The notes under the pieces were generated by a model, which saw only the letters and a program-made list of their open reading frames with translations, was not told the origin of the DNA and did no database searches. Made by a program: the position numbers and the translations under genes. 64,000 nucleotides of DNA from Deuterostichococcus epilithicus (Eukaryota; Chlorophyta; Trebouxiophyceae; Prasiolales; Stichococcaceae): contig JAVTLE010000023.1 of the NCBI GenBank assembly GCA_033439295.1, forward strand, positions 1,834,530 through 1,898,529, given 5' to 3'. Of the stretch, positions 16,801 through 26,566 are shown piece after piece (position 1 is the first letter of the stretch; every line of letters starts with the position of its first letter).

Positions 16801-19130
16801 GGTACCTCAGAAACCTGCCAAAGTCTGCGGGACCAACCTGCAGACGCCGGTGCACACGCAGTGGCGCACGGGATGTAGCACAGTGCGCTCGCTACCGGCA
16901 GCTGCTTGCCGCACAGGATGGGCTGGCAGCGCCAGCGGGGCTGCAGAGGAGCACCATAAACACAGATTTGGCGACATGTCCCCATTCGCCCACGGCACCC
17001 TCTCAGTCGACCTTTGCGGCGCAAAGAGCGCTGCTGAGCTTGCTCCAACAAGCCGAACATACAAAGCAGGGTGGACGTGGCAATCAGCTGGGACTCCTGC
17101 ACTGGTGCATGACGTCACACTGATGAGCTGGCACCTGGTCCCCACGTGTGTCCAGCAGGCTGAGGCTGCCTGACGCATCTGCAATGACATGCAGACCCGC
17201 CAGGGTCTCGACTGCCGCGACGGGCGGGGCTGGCAGGTTGCATGTGAGCTCAGCCAGCAGGCCCTCGTGATGGATCAGAACCTGGACCACCAGAGAGAGG
17301 TCAGATAAGCAGCAAACGGTGCACCCCATTTGGATTGGCCATGCGAGCATGCTCGCAAGGTGCACAACCACAAGCGCACTTGAGCAGCGTAGCGACATCA
17401 CATCGTCCGCATCATGGCACACCTCCAGCTGCGACAGCGTCAGCAGGCAGGAGCAGGCGCCAACGTTCGCAGACCAGAGCAGCGATGCCGTCGGGTCCAC
17501 TGTCCTGCACACAGAAAGTGTGACAGATGTCGGATGCAAGCGTCTGCAAAGGTGCAGGACCGTGCGCATTGACGAGTGTGAATGCTACTGTAAAAGGAGC
17601 TTTTGTCTGACATCGCATGCATGGCCTGCACCTGTTGTAGAATGGGGCCTCAGCTTGCCAGTTGACGTTTGGACCGGCAGATGGAGCCAGGCTCTCGAAG
17701 CGCACGCGAGCAAGGCGCATGTATCGCTCCGCCCTACCGCCTCTCGACCTGCCTCCTGCAGCAGAAGGTCCATGCGTGAAGGTGTGGCATGCCGCCTCAA
17801 GTGCACACTGGAGCAGGTTTGACGATGCTTGCCATCGTTTTGCAGGAGAAGGACCATATCCACGTGCTCGCAGGTAAGCTCGACTTGCCTGTGGCGCTGC
17901 ACAGCATCACGAGGTCTGCAATGACACGGCTGCCCTTCTCCTTCCGCTTCACCAGCTCGACGCTGATGAGGTCATCGTGCACCCCGCTGCTGCCTGCCAG
18001 AAATTGAGGTGCCAATTTTCAGAGCATCTTTCGTGCATTGTGCTGCATGTCTCTCAACGATGAATCATGGGTGAGGTCCATGAGCGGCTGCATGCTGAGC
18101 AGAGATTTGCAAAGGGGATGAACACCGAAATGCCTGATGCCGCAAAGAAGGGCCAACCTGCAAGCTCTTCATCTGCGAGGGGGGGGACTGCCATCCCGTG
18201 CGCGGCGAACCCGCCGGTCTGCACGGACCCTTGCGGATCGACAAACACTTCCACGAAGTAGAGCTGGCCCTGCCGCAGGCTGAGAGCAGTCACGTAGCGC
18301 GCCAGACGCGGACCGTCGTCATTCAGCGCCGTCGTTCTGCCGCCGGCAGCTGCAGCAGCTGCAGCGGGATCGCTCTCCGAAGCTGTTGAGCCGCCGTCGT
18401 CGTCAGCGTCTGCCCTACCAGCAGTGGACGGCGAATCGTCGCTCTCACTCTGGCTAAGCCGCGGAGCAGGATCTGACGGCGCCGCAGATGCTGCGGCAGC
18501 AACTGTGTTGGCTGCTGCGGCGATGCCTTGTGTCTCTGCCGTCCTGGCCAGCAGGAACTCCAAGGCCGGCACTGTGTGCAGGAAGACTGGCCGGCTGAAG
18601 GCGGGCCCGGAGACGCGGCGGCAGGCGGCCTGCTGCGGCGTCTCGGCCTCCAGGTCAACGGAGGCAGCTTGTACGATTTTGGGCTGGTCCGACGAGCTGC
18701 CCTCCTCCATCCGCAGCAGGACGACCCTGCGACTTCCAGGAGCACTGGTCTGACAAGCCTGCGGCAAGGAAATCTGGCGGAACAACCTGCTGGATGCAGG
18801 CACGGCCGGGTGGGCGCAACCCTGTGCACCGCCCCCCAGCAGAATGGCGCGGCACCTTGTCATGTGCAGAGCACGCCTGACTGACCTGTCGGAGGCGGTG
18901 ATCGCGAGAAAGAACGTCACGTCAGTGCCGATCTGTGGCAGCGGCACGAGGTGCGCCACATCTCCCAGCTCCATGCCGCCGCGTGGCGTTAAGCGGCCGC
19001 ACGCCTCGCTCCACAGCTCGATCATATTGTTCGGGCGGCACAGCAGCATCCATTCTCGGCCCTTGATGTTCACGACACATGCCGACACAACCGCTGTGGA
19101 GCGCTGCAGGGTCCGCACAAACAGTGCCAT
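10880..19130 (-). CDS. DDB1/CPSF-A family triple beta-propeller protein (divergent)
   Basis: Starts at 19130 with MALFVRTLQRSTAVVSACV, the family N-terminus, and spans 8.25 kb with many exons. Blocks that match DDB1 in order include LWALVGMWITNEVALWRL (DDB1 AIGLWTDISARILKL), TPRSLLVRE followed by a propeller strand, AGLHHLQVAE (ALYYLQIHP), ALTVLRPRDTGAQLVAACHSGVKVL (the propeller C strand before the LYEW motif), DRFLVAAHPTGVLLLRR (NFLGAENAFNLFVCQ) and the C-terminus AVDGDLVAMMLDS (FIDGDLIESFLDI) just before the stop at 10880. The family acts as a scaffold: DDB1 in CUL4 ubiquitin ligases, CPSF160 in polyadenylation and SF3B3 in splicing. Identity is low, so this may be a less-studied paralogue (like plant At3g11960) rather than canonical DDB1. 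Two Ser/Asp- and Ala-rich inserts occur in the first exon. Internal exon limits are approximate. Confidence 0.8.
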
Positions 19131-19462
19131 TTTGGATGTTGCTGGGCTGGCCGCTGGGCCCTGCGCTCTACATCTCAGATGTGTCGTAGGCCACTGAAAA
19201 TTGACTCAAATTGAATGAAAGATCCTTTCCGAATATGTCCTTGCTCCCAGATGACCATGCGCGCAAAATCTCACACCGTCATACAACCTCCCAGACCACC
19301 CTTGCACTCTACTCTGTACAGTAAAGCGTGTCGTCGTTGACAGCAGATCGCAGCGTTTTGCCCGCCAATGGTGACCCAAATTTAGTTTGGAGGATCCCCC
19401 GCATTGGTTCTCCTCGGAGCAGACTCTGCACCAGCAACTGTGAGTGTGCAGCCGGTACGGCC
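19131..19462. promoter_or_regulatory. Divergent intergenic region, DDB1-like / YaaW-like gene
   Basis: This gap of about 330 bp separates opposed starts. The right-hand start is the first in-frame ATG of the plus-strand gene (19463); an upstream first exon in this gap cannot be excluded. Nothing else was recognised. Confidence 0.4.
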
Positions 19463-21504
19463 ATGCTACTTTGGAAGAAGCTTCCGATGTCCTGCGGTAC
19501 CACTCAGCTGCGCGGAGTCGGAGGGAAGGGCTTTGCACACATCGCTGCTGTCAGCCGCGTCCGGCCGCGTGGTGACTCTGCGAGGCCAGGTCCTCGCGCT
19601 GCAGCAAATCAACCTTCTGATGGAGGATCCTCCGCGCCGAGGCTGCCGGCGCTGCACCGCATCCGAAGGCTGCCAGGAGGTGCCGCGCCGCTGCCGCTGC
19701 AGCCACCGCCGGTGGATGTTGATCAGGAGCTGTGGGAGGTGCTAGACCTCTGTTCTGCGGAGGAGCTGGAGGAGCTGCATGAGATCCTCTTCGGTGGGCA
19801 GCCTTTCTCTGAGTGCTTTTGATCACGTGTTTCTCTAGAATATATCTGAATAGTCAGTCGCCGCCCAATATATATGGTGCTCCTCGTTGCGATGATCAAC
19901 GTTGTGCCTGAACGGCTGCGTTTGGCAGCGCAGCTTGTGGCAGCCTCGGTCATACAACTCTTCCCTGCTTTCCAATTGGACAGGTTCCAGCCCGCTGTCA
20001 CCAGTCATCAAGAGCTTGGTCCGAGAGAACGAGCCAGCGGCAGCACACCTGCGGGGCCGCGAGTCCCTCATGCGAATATGCGAACAGAGGTTTCGCTTCC
20101 TTGCAGTACGTCTGCTCGGCCTCTGGCGCATGGTCAGACATGTGTGGGTGGTTATCCACTACTGCAAAAGTCTGAAGGCTGCGTACGGCTGCTGCCAATT
20201 GCAAGGGCACCTGCCGCAGGCGGACGCTACCGCGACGCTCAAGGGACAGCGGCCGTCATATCGCGAGTCCTTGCTCGCTGTGCGAGAACGGCTGGAGGTA
20301 AGAATCACGTAAGATTGCATCGCCTTTTGTGTTGACAGACGGGTGTGCTGACTACTCGTTACCATTGTACGTTCACGGCCAAGCGGCGGGTTTCTAAGCT
20401 CTCCAAGCAACCAAGCATCCCAAGATGCTGCCTTGCGCAGGTGCAGTGCCTTCCGACGCTGTCGACGCAGGACTTAGAAACGGAGATATTTTTGCACATG
20501 ACGCTGCAACTGTATACGCGTTCAGAAGAGCCAGCCTCCAAGGAGACAGCAGATGCCGTCGTCAATGCCTTCACCGTGGGCAGCAACAGCGATGGCATCG
20601 CGCCTCCACGGTGTGCACATTGGGGCTGCAATCCTGCTGCTGTCGGCCCACGCAGTGGTGTATGGGAGCATGCAGCGCCGTCATTGCATATTCGTCTGAC
20701 TTGCCTGCGGCAACACATCTGATGTCCTCTGCAGGCGGCAGTTTGGGGGCGCGGGGTGGGCGAAGGCGCTGGAGCAGCTGGCGGCGCCGCTGAAGCTGGG
20801 GGGCGCTGACCTGGCGCCTCTGCTCATGAAGCTTGGCTCCGCGCTCGGCGTCTCATCAGGTGGGGTCTCCGCCTGCTGTTTACAACTACTCCTCGATCGT
20901 TGATGAGTTGCTGAGCTCTCAAAAATTATACTGGGCAATTGCACAACAGTGTCGGGGGAATGCATGCCAATTCCACAGCGGTATGACGGGACTTGCTCTG
21001 ATCGAATGGTGATTCCGTGCAGTGCGAAATACGACGCTGCAGAGCCTGGGCACCGCGGTGCTGCGCTCGCACCTGCAGTATGAGGCGGCTTTTTACGCTG
21101 CCTGCCGCGGTGCGGCGACGACGTCGGCCGCCCACCAGGCAGCGTTGCAGGCGCGTGCTCGGTCAATGCATTCATTGCGCGTGCCTGACTGCTGGGCTGC
21201 ATACCTGCCTGGTTGAACGGGACGTTAGGCACCGTTGCAGGATCATGTTCCAGCCCAAAGTTGGCAAACAAGGTTTCCTGCACTGCAGGCGTCACAGCGG
21301 GGTTTGACGACGGCCGCGGCTCGGTATGGCGCAGCGCGGGGGATGCTGTCAGTCCTGGGGCCCATGATGTGGGCCTTCTTCGCGGGTGAGCTGGCTCTGA
21401 AGTCCATCGGCACAGACTATGGCCGGGTGGTGCGCGCCATGTATACCCTCGCCCAGGTCCGCATGGTGCGCACCCACGGCTGGTCGCAGGGCGGAAAGAG
21501 CTGA
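19463..21504 (+). CDS. Conserved green-lineage protein, YaaW/UPF0174-like, probably plastid or mitochondrial
   Basis: Seven exons join in phase: 19463-19793, 19984-20105, 20220-20297, 20441-20610, 20735-20859, 21023-21150 and 21289-21504. The core reads LWEVLDLCSAEELEELHEIL, SPLSPVIKSLV, ATLKGQRPSYRESLLAVRERL, LSTQDLETEIFLHM, then a C-terminal LSVLGPMMWAFFAG and IGTDYGRVVRAMYTLAQVRMVRT. From memory, unannotated land-plant proteins share all these blocks, ending in LGPMLWGTFLAD...GTDYARILRAIYAFAQIR. E. coli YaaW has the same order: an early helical SEEQL-type segment, a YRAILLDVSKRL-like block, STFEIEQQLL, and a C-terminal hydrophobic segment followed by YRVTIPAVLQIA. Function is not known. 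The Arg-rich N-terminus (MLLWKKLPMSC...RVRPRG) suggests an organelle transit peptide. The penultimate exon ends at CAG with an apparent GC donor (21151). Confidence 0.8.
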
Positions 21505-21935
21505 GCAAATCTGGAGGCGCCAGTAGGATGGAGCCCCTGCCCCAGTAGGATGAAGCCATGCACCAAAGACGTGTGGGTGGCAGCAGCAAACGAGCGGCCT
21601 GCCCTGGCGGATTTTACAAGATGTTTGTGATTTCGTATGTGGTTTGCCTTCCAGCGCCTCGGGGAACATTGTCTCGATCTCAAAGATGCTGCAGCCCTCT
21701 AAGTTTTGTTCAAGGCCGGGCTTCTCAGGGCCAAAATATGCGATCTAGGGTAGAGCCGCCCACCGCCAAACACGGTCAGCAGCTGCGCAGCTGGGAGCCG
21801 CAAGCCAGCGCATGAGTGGCAGCCCGTAGCCGCTGTGATCACAATCGAATCGGCTGAGCGGTCGCAGCAGTCGTGTGTTCATAGAAGCCGCTGTCGAAAC
21901 CGCGAACAGCTCGCCGCCCCTCGGCAGCGCCGCAC
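21505..21935. other. Convergent 3' intergenic region, YaaW-like / ACP
   Basis: This 431-bp gap between two stop codons presumably holds both 3' UTRs. A minus-strand TGTAA lies at about 21612-21616, some 320 nt past the ACP stop. No gene was recognised. Confidence 0.35.
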
Positions 21936-22812
21936 TCACTTGGCCTGGGGGTGCGACGCGATGAACTCGATGGCGTCCTTCATGGAGCCGATCTTGTCCG
22001 CCTCGCTGTCCGGGATCTCGATGCCGAACTCCTCCTCAAAGGCCATGACCACCTCCACGGTGTCCAGGCTGTCCAGCGCCAGGTCCTCTTTGAACCGCGC
22101 CTCCGGCGTCACCTGCGGGCACTGACAGGATGAGCATGTACCGCCTGCCAAGGATCGCCAAAGAGTGTCGTCTGCTGGGTCTGAACCGCGTTCTCCAGCG
22201 ACCAGCGGTGCCTGAAACCTCGCATGTTGCGCGTACTGCTCTCGTCTGGCACAGCCTGCATGCAGGACGCCGCAGGCTGGTGCTGCACCAAGCGCATGTG
22301 GCAGGCAGCCAGAGACTGGCCGCACCGTTGCACCTGGTCGGCAGAACCAGTCGAGAGCCGTCCAACAAACCAGACGTATGGGCAGCCAGCAGCACGGCAG
22401 CCGCACGGATGAGCAGTCGCAGTTTCACATGGTATTTGACGCTGCCGCAGCAACCCCTTGCGTCAGGCGCAATGCATCAAAGTGCCCGCTGCAGTCCATG
22501 ATGGATCGGTCTGCCAGCCGACATTGGTGGCTTCAAGCCACTGCATGCTCGTAGTTTCGTGCTGCGACTGGCTCACCTATAGATACTGCTCACCTGTGAT
22601 GGCTCGACCTTGTCGAAGTTCTTCACGACGTCGACGATCCGCTCCGTGACCTGACCCTTGTCCAAGTATGTGCCCTCCGCAAAGCCGCGTAGCAAGGTCA
22701 GACACGCGGCTCCGCCCACTGTCTGCTGTGCTCGGCTGCTGATGCCGACGTGCAGGCGGACGTTTGCGAGAACCGCCGACCGCAGGCCTGACAGGGCTCC
22801 CGCTAGCGCCAT
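21936..22812 (-). CDS. MTACP: Mitochondrial acyl carrier protein (complex I SDAP/NDUFAB1 type)
   Basis: Two exons, 22812-22594 and 22112-21936, give 131 residues. Residues 1 to about 45 form an Ala/Arg/Ser-rich presequence. The mature domain reads [38 protein letters not shown] and [13 protein letters not shown]. The Ser of DSLD is the phosphopantetheine attachment site. The protein carries acyl chains for mitochondrial fatty-acid and lipoate synthesis and is a structural subunit of complex I. The intron falls between Gln and Val of PSQ-VTPE with consensus GT-AG ends. The length and the mitochondrial signature [14 protein letters not shown] separate it from plastid ACP. It is divergent from a mitochondrial carrier gene. 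Confidence 0.95.
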
Positions 22813-23232
22813 TGCAGACGGTTATACGACACGTCCAATTTGTGACGCTCGTCTCAGAAGCAGGCTCAAGTGCTCACGCCCATGCAGACTGCGCTGACTG
22901 CCATGCATCATTGCAGGAAGCGTAAAACTACAACATCATCAGCCTCCAAAACCCTAAATGAGTTTATGTGCCCTAGCAACCTGCTCGTCGATCGTATTTG
23001 AATGTGGCACAAGCCACAAGCCGTCAAGCCCCAAGCTGTCTACACCGGCGCCATGTGCTTGCGGGCGCAGGATCGCAGACCGAAGGATTGAAAGCAAGCA
23101 AGCAAGCTCCGATCGACTGCTCAGTTGCGACCTGCATGATCGCCATGCCATAAGTGGTTGTGAAACGCAGCAGATCCGCTGACCCATCAGTGTGTGACAG
23201 CTGTAATCTGCGGCAGGGTCGAAAGCGGCAGT
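22813..23232. promoter_or_regulatory. Divergent intergenic region, ACP / mitochondrial carrier
   Basis: This 420-bp gap between opposed start codons of two mitochondrial protein genes is the presumed shared promoter. The stretch at about 22915-22960 is A-rich (caaaaccctaaatgag) compared with its surroundings. No recognised element. Confidence 0.4.
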
Positions 23233-25682
23233 ATGTCAGACTTGTCGTCCACTGCCAAGGCAAGCTGCATGCGGTGTAGACTGCACCGAGCGCATGCAGG
23301 GCACAGGCTCTGCTACAGTTCCGCCAAGCAGTCGAAGTCATGCGCAACGCTTGCGGCAATACTTACGGCCCCTGTCACGCTTTGAACGCCTGACGATCCC
23401 GTCTTGCAGGACCTGATCTCCGGCACCGTCGCAGGAGCAGGGTGCGGGTCGATTGTGCAGTGCTCGCCTTGAAAAGCGAGAGGCAGGATGCGCACCTCAT
23501 GCAGCGCGTGTTGTCGAGCAGGCGGCTGACGACCGGTCACTGGTTTGATGCAGGCAGCTGATCACCGGTCACCCGTTCGACACAGGCAGTGCATTTCTGT
23601 CACCCATTCAGTAACGACTCCGGTCACACAAACAACTTGATACAGGCAGCCGGTCCGTCAAGATAAAGCAGATCGAGGGGGAGGCCCACACGTTTCCTAC
23701 TGTGATCTGATGCAGTCAAGGTGAAGCTGCAGACGCAACCGCTGAAGTACTCTGGTGGTGCGGACGCCGCGCGACAGGTGGGACGCTGCCACCAGATGCT
23801 GTGGGCATGTGGTGTCAGCACACTCGTCATAGCATGGTGGTTCACGGGAGTTTTCAGGAGCAGTCTAGACAGTTTGGCATCTTGCGGACTGCAGATTGTG
23901 GCGACACATGGCGTCAAGGGATTTTTCAAGGGGCTCTCCGCTCCGCTGGTGACTGTGGCCGCGTTCAATGCAGTGCTGTTTGCAGCCAAGGGCAGCATGG
24001 AGCGCATCCTGGCACATGCAGATGGTGATGCCACTGCCTTACGGCCTGAACTCTGTTGTGGAACCTTTATGTTGACTATTGATCTTTCAATATATTCCTG
24101 TATGGTCTGCTGGTATAACAGACGCCTCTGGTATGCAAATTGCAGGCTCGCCGCTGACATTTCGGGACCACTTTCTCTGTGGAGCTGGCGCCGGCGTGGC
24201 AAGTGCGCTGCTGTTTCTCACTTGGTGGATCTATTGCGTATTTCGTTGCCGGGGCCGGCGCTGGGCCTAAACTGCACCTGTGCGTGTGCTGCCGCAGGCA
24301 GCTTCATGGCCTGCCCCACAGAATTGGTGAAATGTCGGCTGCAAGCACGCAGCGGCGCCATGCCCCAGGTGCGCTGCTCGTCGCAAGCTGCTGGCATCTG
24401 GTCTCCTGTCGCTGGTGACAGGTAAAGCACACGGAATTTGCTTGCGAGTTTCGCCCGGGCAGGCGTGTTCAGAGGAGGAAGAATTGCAGCCAGCGCAGGG
24501 TGTCATGCCAGCCGTGGCCGTCAGCGGCATTCCAGGCGCCACACCGCTGGGCGGCAGCATACCGGCACCCAGCGTTCGCGCCGGCTCCCCGGTGGCGGTC
24601 ATCCAGCAAGTCGTGGCAGCTGGCGGCCTGCGCAAGCTGTACACAGGTACAATGCGCCTTACACAGGCCCTGCCAAAGTCAGCCTGAAGCTTGCGTGTGC
24701 CGAGAGGCGGCGCCAGCGCTGGAGTGATGGTTGCAAGGACGATGCGGCGCAGCTGACACATTCCAGCGTGATGCGCATGTGTGTCTATTGCACCTGCAGG
24801 CATGGGGCCAACGTTGGGGCGAGAGATCGGAGGAAGCGCTGTCATGTTTGGAACTTTCGAGCTGCTGAAGCAGCAGCTCGCCCGTGGGCAGGTGCAGCGC
24901 CCTGCTCGACCCTCAGCGTTGCTACTCTGGCCGTTCTGCTGAAGGCTTCGAATGCCCTTGAGACCTTCTTCACCATGCCAATGATCTGCCTGCACAGGGC
25001 ATTCAGACCAGGGAGCTCGGGCAGCCGTCGCTGCTGCTGGCGGGCGGCCTCGCAGGCATCTCCTTCTGGTGTGCAGCAGCCTGCACCATTTGCCTTTCCT
25101 GTCTGGCCGTGTTTCATGCTTGCAAGCGTGCAGTGCGTCAGTCTATGGACTGCGGTGCCAAGCTCGCCCCCCACTTTGTGTAGGCTGGCCATCTACCCGC
25201 TGGATGTCATTAAGTCGAAGCTGCAGACGGACGACCTGCACAGGCCGCGCCACAGGGGGATATTGGATTGCGCCCGCCAGGTGCGCGTCCCTTGGCCCCT
25301 GCCCGATGCGCTGTCGAGGCGTGCGCACACTGGATGTCCGTCAGGGAGCGCTGCTCGGTCAGTGCACTACTGTAAAGCAGCGGCTCAGACGCTCCGCATG
25401 CTGCCCTCGAAATGCAGGTGACGGCAGAGCGCGGCATCAGCGCCCTCTTCTGCGGCTTCCAGGTGAGCATGGTTGATTGTCATGACGATCTGCATGGTTG
25501 GTGCGGGCGAAGAGGTTTGGCAGCGCAGTCAGCCATCTGGAGGCGGTAAGTTATTGAACCTTGTGCAATGAGGCTGTTCATTCCCTCTGCCGCAGCCGGC
25601 CCTCATCCGCGCATTCGTTGCAAATGCTGCAGCTTTTGCGCTGTTCGAGGCCAGCCAAAATGCGCTCGAGAAAAAGCATTAG
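23233..25682 (+). CDS. Mitochondrial carrier, carnitine/acylcarnitine-BOU type (SLC25)
   Basis: The start is the ATG at 23233 (MSDLSSTAK), a 27-nt exon ending at 23259 before an apparent GC donor (AAG|GCAAGC). The next exons are 23410-23441 (DLISGTVAGA), 23554-23585 (LITGHPFDT) and 23716-23777 (VKVKLQTQP). They rebuild the first carrier signature P-x-D-x-x-K as GHPFDTVKVKLQ. Later exons give GFFKGLSAPLVTVAAFNAVLFAAKG, FRDHFLCGAGAGVAS, ACPTELVKCRLQA (second signature), LREIGGSAVMFGTFELLKQQL-like sequence, LAGGLAGISFW, IYPLDVIKSKLQ (third signature) and a C-terminus NALEKKH. CPTELVKCRLQ and PLDVIKSKLQ match plant BOU and animal SLC25A20/29 carriers, which exchange acylcarnitines or basic and related amino acids across the inner membrane. 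The substrate here is inferred only to that level. One exon lies in a run of degenerate copies of itself. Confidence 0.88.
23527..23650 (+). repeat. Degenerate tandem copies of a carrier exon and its splice sites
   Basis: About four degenerate units of 28-33 bp, each centred on CGGTCAC...TTYGAYRCAGGCAG: about 23530-23560, 23562-23592, 23598-23624 and 23624-23654. The second unit is the exon that encodes ITGHPFDT. The first and last keep the exon-like body and the CAG|GCAG junction but do not encode the signature. Confidence 0.6.
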
Positions 25683-26566
25683 CGCAGGACTATCTCCTTC
25701 GCTCTATATTTGAGGGTGGCAGCCGAGCAATAATGGCAATTCCACAGACTGCCAGCTGGCGGCAATGCCGCAGACATAAATGCTGTGGTTCTTGGATTTG
25801 GATCACACGATGGCGCTAGAGTGTGTAGCAAAGGTACAATTTTTGAAGCCTGGCAGCTTGGTTTATTTGCGTGCAGCGATTTTAGCGAGGTCGAATTCTT
25901 ATGTTGGCCATTCGCTGTAGTGTGTGAGGCGCCTGTGACACCTCAGGACTGAGTCTCTAGAAGATGCCCAGCGCTGCCAGCAACCAGTATATGGGTAGTT
26001 TCAGCTGAAGTATGAGCAGCAAAAGGAATCATGTTTACAGCCTGGCAGTCTGCGGCGCCATTCTTCTCCTTTGTCATCAGTAGACTGAAACCTATCTATG
26101 TGCTTCCAGACACTAAGCTGCCAGCGCCGCCGCTTGTTGCAAGGCCGTTGCTGTCATGTGTATCTTGGACGTGCAGCATGGCCTGTTTATTGACATTGCT
26201 CAGGTGACCGCGTGTGGCCCTTTTGAAGGCCCGTGACATGACTACTCGGCTGACCTCGCACAGCCGCCAATTGCGCCGCTCCTGCTCTTTGTGCCAGCTT
26301 GGAGCGGCAGTGGCGCCAGCCATTCAGAGAGTGGAGGCAGCGTTTCAAGCTGGCCGGGAATCAGCCATTGCGGCCACAACTTGCATGGAGTGAAGTGGTG
26401 CAGCGGCACGAGATGTCGATTGGATGGGTGGACATGCCAGGGAACGACTGCACCATACTTACGGCCAACTGGGCTGTGCACAACAGCTTCGAGTGGTGAT
26501 GCTGATACCCATCGCATTGTACAGATCCAACGCAGGCCACCTTGCGAACCAGCTGTGACCTCACCA
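25683..26566. other. Convergent 3' intergenic region, carrier / TM9SF
   Basis: An 884-bp gap between stop codons. It contains AT-richer sequence around 25830-26060 and a minus-strand TGTAA at about 26033-26037. I see no coding sequence, repeat or RNA gene in it; it is read as the two 3' UTRs plus spacer. Confidence 0.4.
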
